64,000 bases of DNA from Amycolatopsis pretoriensis (GTDB lineage Bacteria; Actinomycetota; Actinomycetes; Mycobacteriales; Pseudonocardiaceae), in contig NZ_FNUJ01000002.1 of assembly GCF_900107925.1 (NCBI RefSeq), positions 310,001 to 374,000 on the forward strand, in the 5' to 3' direction. Below the pieces are notes generated by a model. The model searched no databases and was not told where the DNA came from. It saw nothing but the letters and a program-made list of their open reading frames with translations. Of the stretch, positions 15,771 through 24,426 are shown piece after piece. The position numbers and the translations under genes were made by a program. Positions within the stretch are counted from its first letter, which is position 1, and each line of letters begins with the position of its first letter.

Positions 15771-16721
15771 GTGAAAACCACACTCAAGGCGGCGGTGGCC
15801 ACGATCGGCCTGGGCGTCGCGCTGACCGGGTTGGCCGCGCCCGCGGCGCAGGCCGCGTCGACCTATCCCGTCACGACCACAGTGGACGGTCGGACCGTCA
15901 AGGATCCCGCCGTCGCGGTGGGCAAGCAGCGCATCGCGAACATGTACCCGGCCGGCACTTCGGTGACGCTGGCGTGCCAGGACACCGGCCCGGAGTACGG
16001 CGGCAGCAGCATCTGGGACCTGACCACCGACGGCCTGTGGGTGCCGGACGCCTACGTCAAGACCGGCTCGACGTCGATGGTCGCCCCGCAGTGCACCACC
16101 CCGCACTCCTATCCCGCCAAGGCCGATCTCAACGGCCGCGCGAAGAAGGGCGACGCCGCGGACGCGGCGGGCAGCGTGGCGGACAAGTACCTGACCGGTG
16201 CCTCGGTGCCGGTGGTCTGCCAGGCCACGGCGTCGGACGAGATCTGGGACTTCACCGGCGACAACCTGTGGGTGCCGGACGCCATGGTGAAGACCGGGAC
16301 CGACGGGTTCGTCAGCGGCGTCCCGCACTGCGACACCGACGGCCTCAAGGCGGGCGGCACGGCGTACCCCGCGGACTCGCGCGCCGACAGCGCGATCGCG
16401 TTCGCCAAGGCGCGCCTGGGCCACACCGACTGGAACAACCAGTGCGAGCTGTTCGTCGAACGCTCCTTCGGCACCAGCGGCCGGTTCGCTTCGGCCACCA
16501 CGCACTACCAGTGGCAGAAGGCCAACGGCCGCATCCACACCGGTTCGGTCGCCCCGGCCGGCACGGCCGTGTTCTTCACCAGCACGACCAGCAACGGGCA
16601 CATCATGCTCGCGCTCGGCGGCGGCGTCGCGATCAGCACCGGCCCGTCGGTGTACCAGACGAGCACGTACGCGCAGCGCTCCGACTACCTCGGCTGGGCT
16701 TACGTGCCGTCGAGCTGGTAG
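15771..16721 (+). CDS. secreted SH3-like protein with NlpC/P60-like C-terminal domain
   Basis: 316 residues from the GTG at 15771, after TGGAGGA. A Sec signal peptide ends near residue 29 (AQAA). Two SH3b-like repeats follow; both contain a W-D-x-T/F-x(2)-D segment (IWDLTTDGLWVPDAYVKTG and IWDFTGDNLWVPDAMVKTG). The C-terminal domain (about 200-316) has WNNQCELFVERSFG with a candidate catalytic Cys and NGHIMLALGGG with a candidate His, as in NlpC/P60 or CHAP hydrolases. Probable cell-wall or bacteriolytic enzyme; catalytic competence is inferred. Confidence 0.75.
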   Translation: MKTTLKAAVATIGLGVALTGLAAPAAQAASTYPVTTTVDGRTVKDPAVAVGKQRIANMYPAGTSVTLACQDTGPEYGGSSIWDLTTDGLWVPDAYVKTGSTSMVAPQCTTPHSYPAKADLNGRAKKGDAADAAGSVADKYLTGASVPVVCQATASDEIWDFTGDNLWVPDAMVKTGTDGFVSGVPHCDTDGLKAGGTAYPADSRADSAIAFAKARLGHTDWNNQCELFVERSFGTSGRFASATTHYQWQKANGRIHTGSVAPAGTAVFFTSTTSNGHIMLALGGGVAISTGPSVYQTSTYAQRSDYLGWAYVPSSW

Positions 16722-16971
16722 CGCCGGCGTCCTCGAAGTCGATCTGCCACCCGGCGGGCACCAGGGCGCGCTCGAAGCACACGCGGTGCTCGCCGGGTCC
16801 GGGTTCGGGTTCGGGCTCCATGGCTGTGATCACAGCACGGCGCCCGGACCCCGCAGGTCTCAATGTGAGACGTCGCGAAAAGATCTTCCCTTTTTCACCG
16901 AGAAGCTGTTGCCCATTCACCCCGCCCGGTTCTACCGTGTTCCGGGCATTGATCGGACTACTGGGGGTCTC
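16722..16971. promoter_or_regulatory. intergenic region with two palindromes
   Basis: This 250-nt gap upstream of the beta-propeller gene holds GCTGTGATCACAGC, a perfect 14-bp palindrome at 16823-16836, and GTCTCA-ATG-TGAGAC, a 6-3-6 inverted repeat at 16857-16871. They lie 100-150 nt before the next start. A 62-codon minus-strand frame starting at 16821 looks coding for its first third but then runs antisense into the upstream gene; it is not called. Confidence 0.4.
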
Positions 16972-18168
16972 ATGTCATTGCGCCACCGACTAGTGAACGC
17001 CGCCGTCGGGGCGGGCGTCCTCGCGAGCCTGGTCGCCGCGCCGCCGGCGGCCGTCGCCGCGGCCGGGCCGGCCACGCTGCCCGCGTCGCAGTACACCCTG
17101 ACCGCGAACTACAACCAGTTCGACGCCGTCAATTCGGCGCTCGTCTCGACGCTCGGCACCGCGGCCGTGCACACGGTCATGGACAACGCGAACCACGACC
17201 GCACCGCGCTGCCGTCGTCGTTCTCCGTCGCCGGCCTGTCGACCGGGTTCCGGTTCGACAGCGGCGACAACTCCGACTGCACCAACTACCCGCAGGGCAT
17301 CACGACCAGCCGGGACGCGGTCGGCACGGCCAACAGCGGCAACTACGACGGGCACCAGCTCGTCCTGGTCAGCTGGTACACCAAGGACGGCTGCGACGGC
17401 GGCCAGACCCGCAGCCGGATCACCCTCGCGGACTGGGACGCCACCTACCCGAACAAGTACCGCAAGGTGCTGCTGGTCGAGCCGACCGGCACGGCGGCGG
17501 CCCCGGACTTCAAGGACATCCCGATCCACGCCGGCGGCGTCTCCTGGTACGGCGACTACCTGTACGTCGCCGACAGGGGCAAGGGCATGCGGGTCTTCGA
17601 CATGCGCAAGATCCTGAAGACGAACACCGGCGGCACGGCCGACCAGATCGGGCACCAGAGCGGCAGCACCTACTACGCCCACAACTACGCGTACGTCCTG
17701 CCGCAGGTGGGCACGATCACGTCGAAGACGACGTCCGGCACGAACCTCGCGTGGTCGTCGATCTCCCTCGACCGGGTGAGCAAGTCGATCGTGATGACGG
17801 AGTACACGTGCTCGTCCGGCTGCACGGACTACCCGAACCGCGCACCGCGGGCGATCCGCTACCCGTTCGCGTCTTCCGGCACGTTCGCCGCCACGACGAC
17901 GGCGAGCCAGGCGCTGCAGCTGCCGTGGTACAAGCTGAACGGCGTCGCGTCCCACAACGGGCGCTGGTGGTTCAACTCGTCCGGCTCGAAGCAGCTGTAC
18001 TACTGGACGCCGACGGCCGGCTCGTCGACGTTCGCGTGGGTGGGCAGCGGCGAGAGCCTGTCCTACTGGGAGGACGACACGGCCGCCGACCTGCTGTGGT
18101 CGCTGCAGGAGGGCGCGGGCAACCGCAACGTCTTCGCGGTCACCCAGGCCACCTACGGCGGTGGCTGA
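16972..18168 (+). CDS. secreted beta-propeller-like protein of unknown function
   Basis: 398 residues from the ATG at 16972 with a GGGGG site 5 nt upstream. A Sec signal peptide ends near residue 31 (AAVAAAG). The mature part is rich in Trp, Tyr, Ser and Thr and has propeller-blade-like segments (GVSWYGDYLYVADRGKGMRV, WSSISLDRVSKSIVMTEY, WFNSSGSKQLYYWTP). Four Cys near C-TNYP and CSSGC may form disulfides. No catalytic motif is recognisable. Probably an extracellular binding or lectin-like protein. Confidence 0.75.
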   Translation: MSLRHRLVNAAVGAGVLASLVAAPPAAVAAAGPATLPASQYTLTANYNQFDAVNSALVSTLGTAAVHTVMDNANHDRTALPSSFSVAGLSTGFRFDSGDNSDCTNYPQGITTSRDAVGTANSGNYDGHQLVLVSWYTKDGCDGGQTRSRITLADWDATYPNKYRKVLLVEPTGTAAAPDFKDIPIHAGGVSWYGDYLYVADRGKGMRVFDMRKILKTNTGGTADQIGHQSGSTYYAHNYAYVLPQVGTITSKTTSGTNLAWSSISLDRVSKSIVMTEYTCSSGCTDYPNRAPRAIRYPFASSGTFAATTTASQALQLPWYKLNGVASHNGRWWFNSSGSKQLYYWTPTAGSSTFAWVGSGESLSYWEDDTAADLLWSLQEGAGNRNVFAVTQATYGGG

Positions 18169-18233
18169 GGTAGCCTGACCACATCGGACGATTCGGACAA
18201 CCCGGCAACCCGGGGCGGTGGCGCCGCCTCGGG

Positions 18234-18527
18234 TTGCTGCTTGCCGTTCTGCTGTTCCTCGGCGGGACACCGGCGGTCCAGGAGTGGTCGCCGTCACCCG
18301 ACGGCCCCGCGGTCGCCGCCGCCCAGCCGCACGACGTCGTTTCGGTCCGGCCCGCGGTCCCGCGCGGCCCCGCGACCACCCCGGTCCCGTGGGCGCTCAC
18401 CCCGGCCTCGTCGACGGCCGCCTCCGCACCGAGGTGGTGGCGCGCCGAACGCCCCGACGTGGCACTCCGGACCGTCGCACTCCCGACCTCGCGGTCAACC
18501 CGCGCTCCGCCTGCCTTCGCGAGCTGA
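18234..18527 (+). CDS. small exported protein of unknown function
   Basis: About 97 residues. A hydrophobic N-terminus (LLLAVLLFLGG) resembles a signal peptide, followed by a Pro/Ala/Ser-rich, low-complexity tail ending PAFAS. The start is uncertain: TTG at 18234 lies inside the hydrophobic run and the frame is open upstream (RWRRLG) without an ATG, GTG or TTG before it. Composition and third-base GC fit a coding frame, but no family is recognised. Confidence 0.4.
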   Translation: MLLAVLLFLGGTPAVQEWSPSPDGPAVAAAQPHDVVSVRPAVPRGPATTPVPWALTPASSTAASAPRWWRAERPDVALRTVALPTSRSTRAPPAFAS

Positions 18528-18586
18528 CTCCGTTCCACGACGCCTTGTCCGGCGCCGTGTTCACTGCTGTGCGAAGGAAACCCCCC

Positions 18587-18754
18587 TTGTCCGTTGTCAT
18601 GTTGATCCTGCTTCTCGCCGCTGTCGCCGTGGCCGTCGGATTGATGGTGAAGATGTACCGGGACGACGAGCCGTTGCTCGGCGGACTGGGCATCTGCCTG
18701 CTCGTCGGTCCGGGCTCGGTGCTGGCGTTCCTGTACGTGGGTTTCGCCGGCTAG
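18587..18754 (+). CDS. 55-residue two-helix membrane protein
   Basis: The TTG at 18587 follows an AAGGAAA site by 6 nt; an ATG 12 nt downstream is an alternative. The peptide has a first helix of about 18 hydrophobic residues, a charged turn KMYRDDEP and a second helix ending FLYVGFAG. No homologous family is recognised. It converges with the beta-galactosidase gene, overlapping its stop by 4 nt. Confidence 0.55.
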   Translation: MSVVMLILLLAAVAVAVGLMVKMYRDDEPLLGGLGICLLVGPGSVLAFLYVGFAG

Positions 18755-20577
18755 CCCAGGTCGGCCTCCGGGCGGAGCTCGATCGTCGTCCCGGGCTGGT
18801 GCAGCTCGAGGACGACGATCGAGTTCGTTCCCCGGCGCCACAACGGCTTCGGCGCGTACAACGTCCGCTGTGGTCCGACCTCCCAGTAGCGACCGAGGTT
18901 GAACCCGTTGAGCCAGACAACCCCCTTCTCCCACCCCGGCAACGCGATGAACCCATCCGCGGGCTCCCCCACCACCGCCGTGGCCCGGTGGAACGTCGGC
19001 CCCTCGGCCCGCACGCCCGTGAACCGCAGCCCCGACAGATCGTCCAGCGGCAGCGGGCGGATCTCCCAGCCGAACAGCTTCTGCTGCGTGCTCATCGCCA
19101 CCCAGCCGTCGATACCCTTGCGGTCTGCCAGGTACGGGCCGTAGTTCACCCGGCCCATCGCGTCGACCAGGATGTCCAGCTGCGTTGTCGGCTCGGACAG
19201 GCTGAGGTCCACCGTCCCCGAGGGCTGGTTGCGGTCCAGGACCCCCAGGAACTTCCCGTCCACGAACACCGACGCCCGGTCGGCCAGGCCGTGAATGCTC
19301 AACGGTCCTGAATGCGGGCCGCGGACCGTCGTGCGGTAGTGGATCAGCCCCGTCGACTGCCCGACCCGCTCCATCGGGAGCGGCTGGGCCGAGCGGACCG
19401 GTGACGACAGCGCCGGCAGCGAGTCCAGCAACGACACCGCTTCCGGCACCGTCACGGTCTGCGGGGACAGCCGCGGGGACCGGGGCGGCGCCGGGGCTCG
19501 CACCTTCGTGTACTTCCGCAGGACCGGCTGCAACGCCGTGAACTTCGCGCCCAGATCGCCGGCCTCGCCGACCGGGGAGTCGTAGTCGTAGCTCGTCACC
19601 GTCGGCTGGTACGTCGTTCCCGACGTGTTCGCGCCCGCGGTGAAGCCGAAGTTCGTTCCGCCGCAAGCCATGTACAGGTTCACCGACGCTCCCGTGGCCA
19701 ACAATGTGTCCACATAGGACGCCATCTGCGCCGGGTCGCGGGTGTTGTGCCGCTCGCCCCAGTGGTCGAACCAGCCGTCCCAGTACTCCGCCATCATGAC
19801 CGGCTTGCCCGGCTGGAACTTCTTCATCGCCGCCACGCTGGGCGCGGGGTCGCCGTCGCCCGTTCCTACCTCCAAAGTCCCCGGCAGGGAGCCGAAGCGC
19901 ATGAAGAACTCGGACGCGCCGTCCGCCGCGAACAGCAGGCTCGTCATGCCCCGGCCGCGCAGGCCGTCGCGCAGGTGGGCGAGGTAGCTCGTGTCGTCGC
20001 CGTAGCTGCCGTACTCGTTCTCGATCTGCGCCGCCACGATCGGGCCGCCGTGCTGGGCCTCCAAGGGCACCAGACGCGGGATCAGCTGGTCGTACCACGC
20101 GTCGACGGCCTTCAGGTACGCCGGGTCCGCGCAGCGCAGCTCCAGGTTCCGGTCCGCCAGCAGCCACGCGGGCAGGCCGCCGAACTCCCACTCCGCGCAG
20201 ATGTACGGGCTGGGCCGGACGATCACCGGGAACCCGAGCTCACCCGCGAGCCGGATGAACGCGGGCAGGTCGCGCCACCCGGTGAAGTCCGCGCGGCCGG
20301 GCCGGGGCTGGTGGAAGTTCCACGGCACGTACGTCTCGATCGTGTTCAGCCCCAGCGCCTTCAGCCGCGACAGGCGGTCACGCCACTGGTCCGGGTGGAT
20401 GCGGAAGTAGTGGATCGCGCCCGACACGATCTGGAACGGATTGCCGTCGAGCAAGAACTGCTCGCCGGACACGCTCAGGCCGCGCCGGCCGGCCGCGCCC
20501 GCCGGGCCGGCGAGGACCGCGCCCGCCGTGATCGCCGCCGCGCCGCCGAGGAAGGTCCGCCTGCTCACCGAGGTCAT
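18751..20577 (-). CDS. exported beta-galactosidase, GH35
   Basis: 608 residues. A Tat signal (SVSRRTFLGGAA) directs folded export. The GH35 TIM barrel begins near residue 38 (GAIHYFRIHPDQWRDRL). The acid/base Glu lies in QIENEYG near residue 182 and the nucleophile Glu in MMAEYWDGW near 262; beta-sandwich domains follow, with WLNGFNLGRYW near the end. It removes terminal beta-linked galactose from oligosaccharides. It is last in a GH29-GH84-GH35 operon and overlaps the GH84 stop by 4 nt. Confidence 0.93.
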   Translation of the reverse strand: MTSVSRRTFLGGAAAITAGAVLAGPAGAAGRRGLSVSGEQFLLDGNPFQIVSGAIHYFRIHPDQWRDRLSRLKALGLNTIETYVPWNFHQPRPGRADFTGWRDLPAFIRLAGELGFPVIVRPSPYICAEWEFGGLPAWLLADRNLELRCADPAYLKAVDAWYDQLIPRLVPLEAQHGGPIVAAQIENEYGSYGDDTSYLAHLRDGLRGRGMTSLLFAADGASEFFMRFGSLPGTLEVGTGDGDPAPSVAAMKKFQPGKPVMMAEYWDGWFDHWGERHNTRDPAQMASYVDTLLATGASVNLYMACGGTNFGFTAGANTSGTTYQPTVTSYDYDSPVGEAGDLGAKFTALQPVLRKYTKVRAPAPPRSPRLSPQTVTVPEAVSLLDSLPALSSPVRSAQPLPMERVGQSTGLIHYRTTVRGPHSGPLSIHGLADRASVFVDGKFLGVLDRNQPSGTVDLSLSEPTTQLDILVDAMGRVNYGPYLADRKGIDGWVAMSTQQKLFGWEIRPLPLDDLSGLRFTGVRAEGPTFHRATAVVGEPADGFIALPGWEKGVVWLNGFNLGRYWEVGPQRTLYAPKPLWRRGTNSIVVLELHQPGTTIELRPEADLG

Positions 20578-22421
20578 GACCGCTCCCGAAGCTGGACCAG
20601 CAGGGTGTCGAGGACGCCGTCGCCCACCAGCGCCTGGTGGATGCCCCAGCGGTTGGTGTTGCCGGTCTTGACCGCCGTCGCCCGCGTGACCAGGGTGTCG
20701 GCGGCCTCGGTGAGCCGCGAAGCGCGAGCGTGCTCACCCCGGGCAGCGGCTGCGAGGGCGTCGAGACGGGTCACCATCGCGTCGCCCCACAGCGCGGTCG
20801 CGTCCAGCCACGGGCCCGCGTCGGTGACGAACGCGCTCTGCACGCGGCCGGCGCGGATGACGCCGGCGGCGTCGCGGATCCGGACCGCGTAGGCGCGCAG
20901 GTCGTACAGCGCGCGGTGGTCCCCCGCGTTCCAGCGCTGCCAGAAGGACGCGGCCTTCGCGGCCAGGACCGGGGCCTGCGGCTGCCACGGCGTGGGCCCG
21001 AACGTCGGCGCCAGGTGCTCCAGATCGGCGAACACCGTCAACGCCGCCGTCGCGCGGGCGTCACCGCCGGCCAGCCGCGCCAGTGCCTTCGGCCACGACC
21101 GCGCAGGCGAGTAGCCGGCGTCGTTCCACGCGAAGTCCGCCGCGCCGAACTCGGCCACCTCGCTGGCCGCCTCCTGGTTCATCGGGTTCGAGACGATTCC
21201 GTTCAGGTACTTCGACAGCCCGGCTTCACGCTGGGCGTAGGGCGCGAGCAGCAGGCGTCCGGCGGACTGGCCGTAGTCGTTGACCGGGTAGTTGTCCCAG
21301 AGGAACACCTTCCGGCCGTACACAGTGGACACCTGCGCGGCTTCGCCGGTGGTGACGCTCGGCGGGACGACGTCGGTCCCGGTCCACTGCACGACCACCG
21401 ACGGGTCGAGGTGCTCGCGCAGCTCGGTCTTGTACGGCGAGTCCTTCAAGTCGCTGTACTCGGTGGGCACGGTCTGCAGTGGACGGACGCCCTCGTGGGT
21501 CTTCGCGAACCGCTCGGTGATCGTGTTGAGCAGCGACACCTGGGCCTTGCCCGCCGCGGCTTGGCCGGGGGCGCCGAACGCCGTCCGGTCAGCCTCGCAG
21601 TTCCACTTCGTGTACGAGATGTCGTCGAACGGCAGCGAGAACGATCGCACGCCGAGGTCGTACACCGACTGGAACTTCGCCTCGACCGCGGCGACGTCGG
21701 CCGGCGACGAGAAGCAGATCGAGACGCCGGGCGACAGCGCGTAGGTGAACTCGACGTGGTGCGCCGCGGCCGACCGGACGAGCTGCCCGAGCGTGCCCAG
21801 CTCGTCGGCGGGATACGGGTCACGCCACCGGGCGCGCAAGTAGGTGTCGTCCTTGGCGCTGTAGATGTAGGTGTTGGCCTTGACCTCGCCGAGGAACGCG
21901 ATCTGCCGCAGCCGGTCCGCGGTCGTCCACGGTGGACCGTAGAAGCCCTCGATCGCCCCACGCAGGGCCATGTTCGGCCAGTCGCGCACGGACGCGCCGC
22001 GCACCGCCCAGCCGTGCCCCTGGCGGACGAACAGCTGCCGCAGCGTCTGCACGCCGTAGTACTGACCGGCGCCGTCGCGGCCGGCGATCGTGATGCCCGA
22101 ACGGGACACGCTCAGCGCGTACCCCTCGGCCTGCTCCGGGACGTCGCGACCGGCACCGCCGAGGCGGATGACCAGCCCGTGGCGGCCGGTGGTGACGCCG
22201 TGGTCGTGCAGCGAAGCTGTCAGCAGATCCGCAGCCGCCGGATCGGTGGTGGCGTCCGTGGCGAGCACGACCGACGACGGCAGCGGCACGTCCGCGGACG
22301 TCCGGCTGATCTGCTGCGGGGTGGGTGAGACGACGGGGAGCGCGCCGGTTGCGGCAGCGGATCCGGTGACGGTGAGGGTGGCGGACACCGTGACGACGGC
22401 GGCGAACAGGGCTCGGATCAT
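20574..22421 (-). CDS. secreted beta-N-acetylglucosaminidase, GH84
   Basis: 615 residues with a Sec signal peptide (to about residue 25). The N-terminal GH20b-like domain (about 30-145) precedes the GH84 barrel starting at GAIEGFYGPPWT near residue 155. The catalytic Asp pair is in LPFDDI near 265, and YALSPGVS is also typical. A helical C-terminal region follows. It hydrolyses terminal beta-GlcNAc by substrate-assisted catalysis. It lies 9 nt after the fucosidase gene and overlaps the beta-galactosidase start (ATGA), so all three are one transcript. Confidence 0.92.
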   Translation of the reverse strand: MIRALFAAVVTVSATLTVTGSAAATGALPVVSPTPQQISRTSADVPLPSSVVLATDATTDPAAADLLTASLHDHGVTTGRHGLVIRLGGAGRDVPEQAEGYALSVSRSGITIAGRDGAGQYYGVQTLRQLFVRQGHGWAVRGASVRDWPNMALRGAIEGFYGPPWTTADRLRQIAFLGEVKANTYIYSAKDDTYLRARWRDPYPADELGTLGQLVRSAAAHHVEFTYALSPGVSICFSSPADVAAVEAKFQSVYDLGVRSFSLPFDDISYTKWNCEADRTAFGAPGQAAAGKAQVSLLNTITERFAKTHEGVRPLQTVPTEYSDLKDSPYKTELREHLDPSVVVQWTGTDVVPPSVTTGEAAQVSTVYGRKVFLWDNYPVNDYGQSAGRLLLAPYAQREAGLSKYLNGIVSNPMNQEAASEVAEFGAADFAWNDAGYSPARSWPKALARLAGGDARATAALTVFADLEHLAPTFGPTPWQPQAPVLAAKAASFWQRWNAGDHRALYDLRAYAVRIRDAAGVIRAGRVQSAFVTDAGPWLDATALWGDAMVTRLDALAAAARGEHARASRLTEAADTLVTRATAVKTGNTNRWGIHQALVGDGVLDTLLVQLRERS

Positions 22422-22430
22422 GGCTCCCTT

Positions 22431-24224
22431 TCAGACGGCGGTGCGGTACAGCGCGAAGGTGGCCAGGTACGGCGTGGCGCGGGACTGGGTGACGACGACG
22501 CGGAAGTGCGAAGCGGTCACCGGCGCGGGCAGCGTGACCAGGCGGGTGTAGCCGATCGTGGTCACCGTGGCGAGGGTCTGCCAGGTGCCGCCGATCTCGG
22601 CCTGGACGTACGCGCCTTCGACGTGCTGGCCGCGTGTGATGTCCTCGCCGAGGCGGATCTGGTCGAACGTCACCGGCCGGGGCAGCCGCACGTCGAGCGG
22701 GCGGTCCAGGCGTTCCGCCGTGGTCAGCGAGGAGTCCGTGACCGCGCGGGGAGCGCCGACGGCGAGGTTGCGGGCCTCGGTGCGGGCGATCGCGCCGCCG
22801 AAGCCGGCCAGCGCGGCGGTGTCGGCGGGCGCGATCCGGCCGTCCGGGCCGGGTGGGACGTTGAGCAGCAGCGACGAGTTCCGCCCGACCGTGCGCCGGT
22901 AGAGGTCGACGAGCTGCGCCGCGGACTTCGGCTGTTCGGAAGGGTGGAAGAACCAGCCGGGCCGGATCGAGACGTCGGACTCGGCGGGCGCCCACTGCAG
23001 GTACCGCACCGACGGGTCCGCGAGCTTCTCGCGGGAGCCCAGATCGGCCGCGGTCGCGCCACCGAGGAACAGCTCTTCGTTGTGCGCGGTGTTCGGGTCG
23101 CCGGTCGTCGGCAGCGGGCTCCACTCGGTCTCGCGCGCCTGCCCGGCCTCGTTGCCGACCCAGCGCACGCCCGCGGGCCCGGCGAAGGTGACGGTGTCCG
23201 GCGACAGCGCGTGGATCAGCTCGAACCACGTGGTGAAGTCGTAGGTTTCGCTGATCCCGTGGTCGCGCCACGGGTTCGCCCCGTCGAGCCACAGCTCGTC
23301 GATCGGGCCGTACTGGGTGAAGAGTTCGTAGAGCTGGTTGAGGTAGTAGGCGTTGTAGTCGTCTTCGTCGACCGTGAACTCCGGCAGCTTCCCGGCGGCG
23401 AGCGCGGCCGCGCGGTCGTCGTGCGGCACCAGCGTCGGGATGGTCCGGCGGGTCACGGCACTGCCGGTGCCGTAGCGGCCTTGGCCCTGCGGCGCGCTCG
23501 CGCGGTCTTCGTAGGTGGCCTGTTCTTCGATGCTGAGCGGCTGCCCGGCCGCGACCTTGGCCTCGATCCGCCGCACCTCGTCGGCGAAGAACTGTTTCGG
23601 CAGCTCGGCGCCGTCGGCGGGCGACAGGTAGACGCCGACCTTGAGCCCGGCCGCGCGCGCCGACTCGACGTAGTCACGCAGGACGTCGGTACGCGGGTTG
23701 ACGCACTCGGCCCGCGTCTGCCAGTACGCGGAGGGGTCCTGCGCGCGGTCGGCCTCGGCCGTGTCCCGGGCCGGCGCCGCGCACCACGGGCTCGCGACGA
23801 CGGAGTGGTTGGTGTAGCGGGTCGGGTAGAGCACGAAACCGTCGTGGTGCTTGGCGGTGAGCATCACCTGCGTGACGCCGGCGGCCTTCAGCGAGCGCAT
23901 CCACTGGGCGGTGTCGACGACCGGCGGGTCGAACACCGCCTCCTTCTCCGCACCGGAACCCCATTCGCGGTCGGTGAAGGTGTTCATCCCGAAGTGCGTG
24001 AACGCCGTGACCGGCCGCTGCTGCCAGGCGAGCTGACCTTTCCGCGGAACGACGGCGGCGGCCTTGGCGACGATCCGGCTCGGGCTGTCGCACGTCCGGA
24101 CGGTCATGATGGTCGCGGGCCGGATCGGCCCGCTGCACGCGTCGGCCGCGGCGGCCGGAGAACTTGCAGGTAGCGCCACCGAAAGGGCGGCGACGGCGAC
24201 GAAGACGAGAGCGCGGATCGGCAT
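22431..24224 (-). CDS. secreted alpha-L-fucosidase, GH29
   Basis: 597 residues with a Sec signal peptide ending near residue 27. The GH29 barrel includes FTHFGMNTFTDREWG near residue 75 and MLTAKHHDGFVLYPT near 120. The candidate nucleophile Asp is in DELWLDGANPW near 311, and SLLLNVPPGPDGRI near 455. A C-terminal F5/8 (discoidin)-like carbohydrate-binding module occupies about 480-597. It releases alpha-linked fucose. It is first in the exoglycosidase operon and divergent from the IclR gene, with a dre-like site about 90 nt upstream. Confidence 0.93.
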   Translation of the reverse strand: MPIRALVFVAVAALSVALPASSPAAAADACSGPIRPATIMTVRTCDSPSRIVAKAAAVVPRKGQLAWQQRPVTAFTHFGMNTFTDREWGSGAEKEAVFDPPVVDTAQWMRSLKAAGVTQVMLTAKHHDGFVLYPTRYTNHSVVASPWCAAPARDTAEADRAQDPSAYWQTRAECVNPRTDVLRDYVESARAAGLKVGVYLSPADGAELPKQFFADEVRRIEAKVAAGQPLSIEEQATYEDRASAPQGQGRYGTGSAVTRRTIPTLVPHDDRAAALAAGKLPEFTVDEDDYNAYYLNQLYELFTQYGPIDELWLDGANPWRDHGISETYDFTTWFELIHALSPDTVTFAGPAGVRWVGNEAGQARETEWSPLPTTGDPNTAHNEELFLGGATAADLGSREKLADPSVRYLQWAPAESDVSIRPGWFFHPSEQPKSAAQLVDLYRRTVGRNSSLLLNVPPGPDGRIAPADTAALAGFGGAIARTEARNLAVGAPRAVTDSSLTTAERLDRPLDVRLPRPVTFDQIRLGEDITRGQHVEGAYVQAEIGGTWQTLATVTTIGYTRLVTLPAPVTASHFRVVVTQSRATPYLATFALYRTAV

Positions 24225-24310
24225 GGTGCTCCCTCGTGGCGGACCGCGGCCACGAACCCGGCGGCGGCGAGACGGGGTGGACGCTCGCCAGACTAAGTCG
24301 GTCAGCCATC

Positions 24311-24326
24311 GGATGTCTAGACCTGA
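24311..24326. promoter_or_regulatory. dre-like (DasR) candidate site before glycosidase operon
   Basis: The 16-mer GGATGTCTAGACCTGA matches the DasR consensus AsTGGTCTAGACCAsT at 11 of 16 positions, including the whole GTCTAGAC core. It lies about 90 nt upstream of the fucosidase start. In streptomycetes DasR, a GntR repressor released by glucosamine-6-phosphate, controls GlcNAc and chitin genes. The GlcNAc-releasing GH84 in this operon makes such control reasonable. Match quality is moderate. Confidence 0.4.
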
Positions 24327-24380
24327 CGAAGTGACAACGAATGTCGTGGAGCGGTAACCCGATCGACGTCCGGTAGCCTG

Positions 24381-24397
24381 TGTTCACCATTCGAACA
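24381..24397. promoter_or_regulatory. candidate IclR operator, copy 1
   Basis: TGTTCACCATTCGAACA contains TGTTC-N7-GAACA as an exact inverted repeat and lies 30 nt before the iclR GTG. The same pattern, TGTTCAC-N4-CGAAC, recurs at 27589-27604 in the divergent promoter of the neighbouring catabolic genes. Shared sequence and placement suggest autoregulation plus target control by the IclR protein. Confidence 0.6.
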
Positions 24398-24426
24398 GCG
24401 GTACCAGACTTTCGGCGGAGGCCCTC

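Noticed and set aside
16633-16821. 62-codon minus-strand frame starting at 16821
   Set aside because: The first third looks coding, but there is no ribosome-binding site and the rest runs antisense through the end of a well-supported gene.
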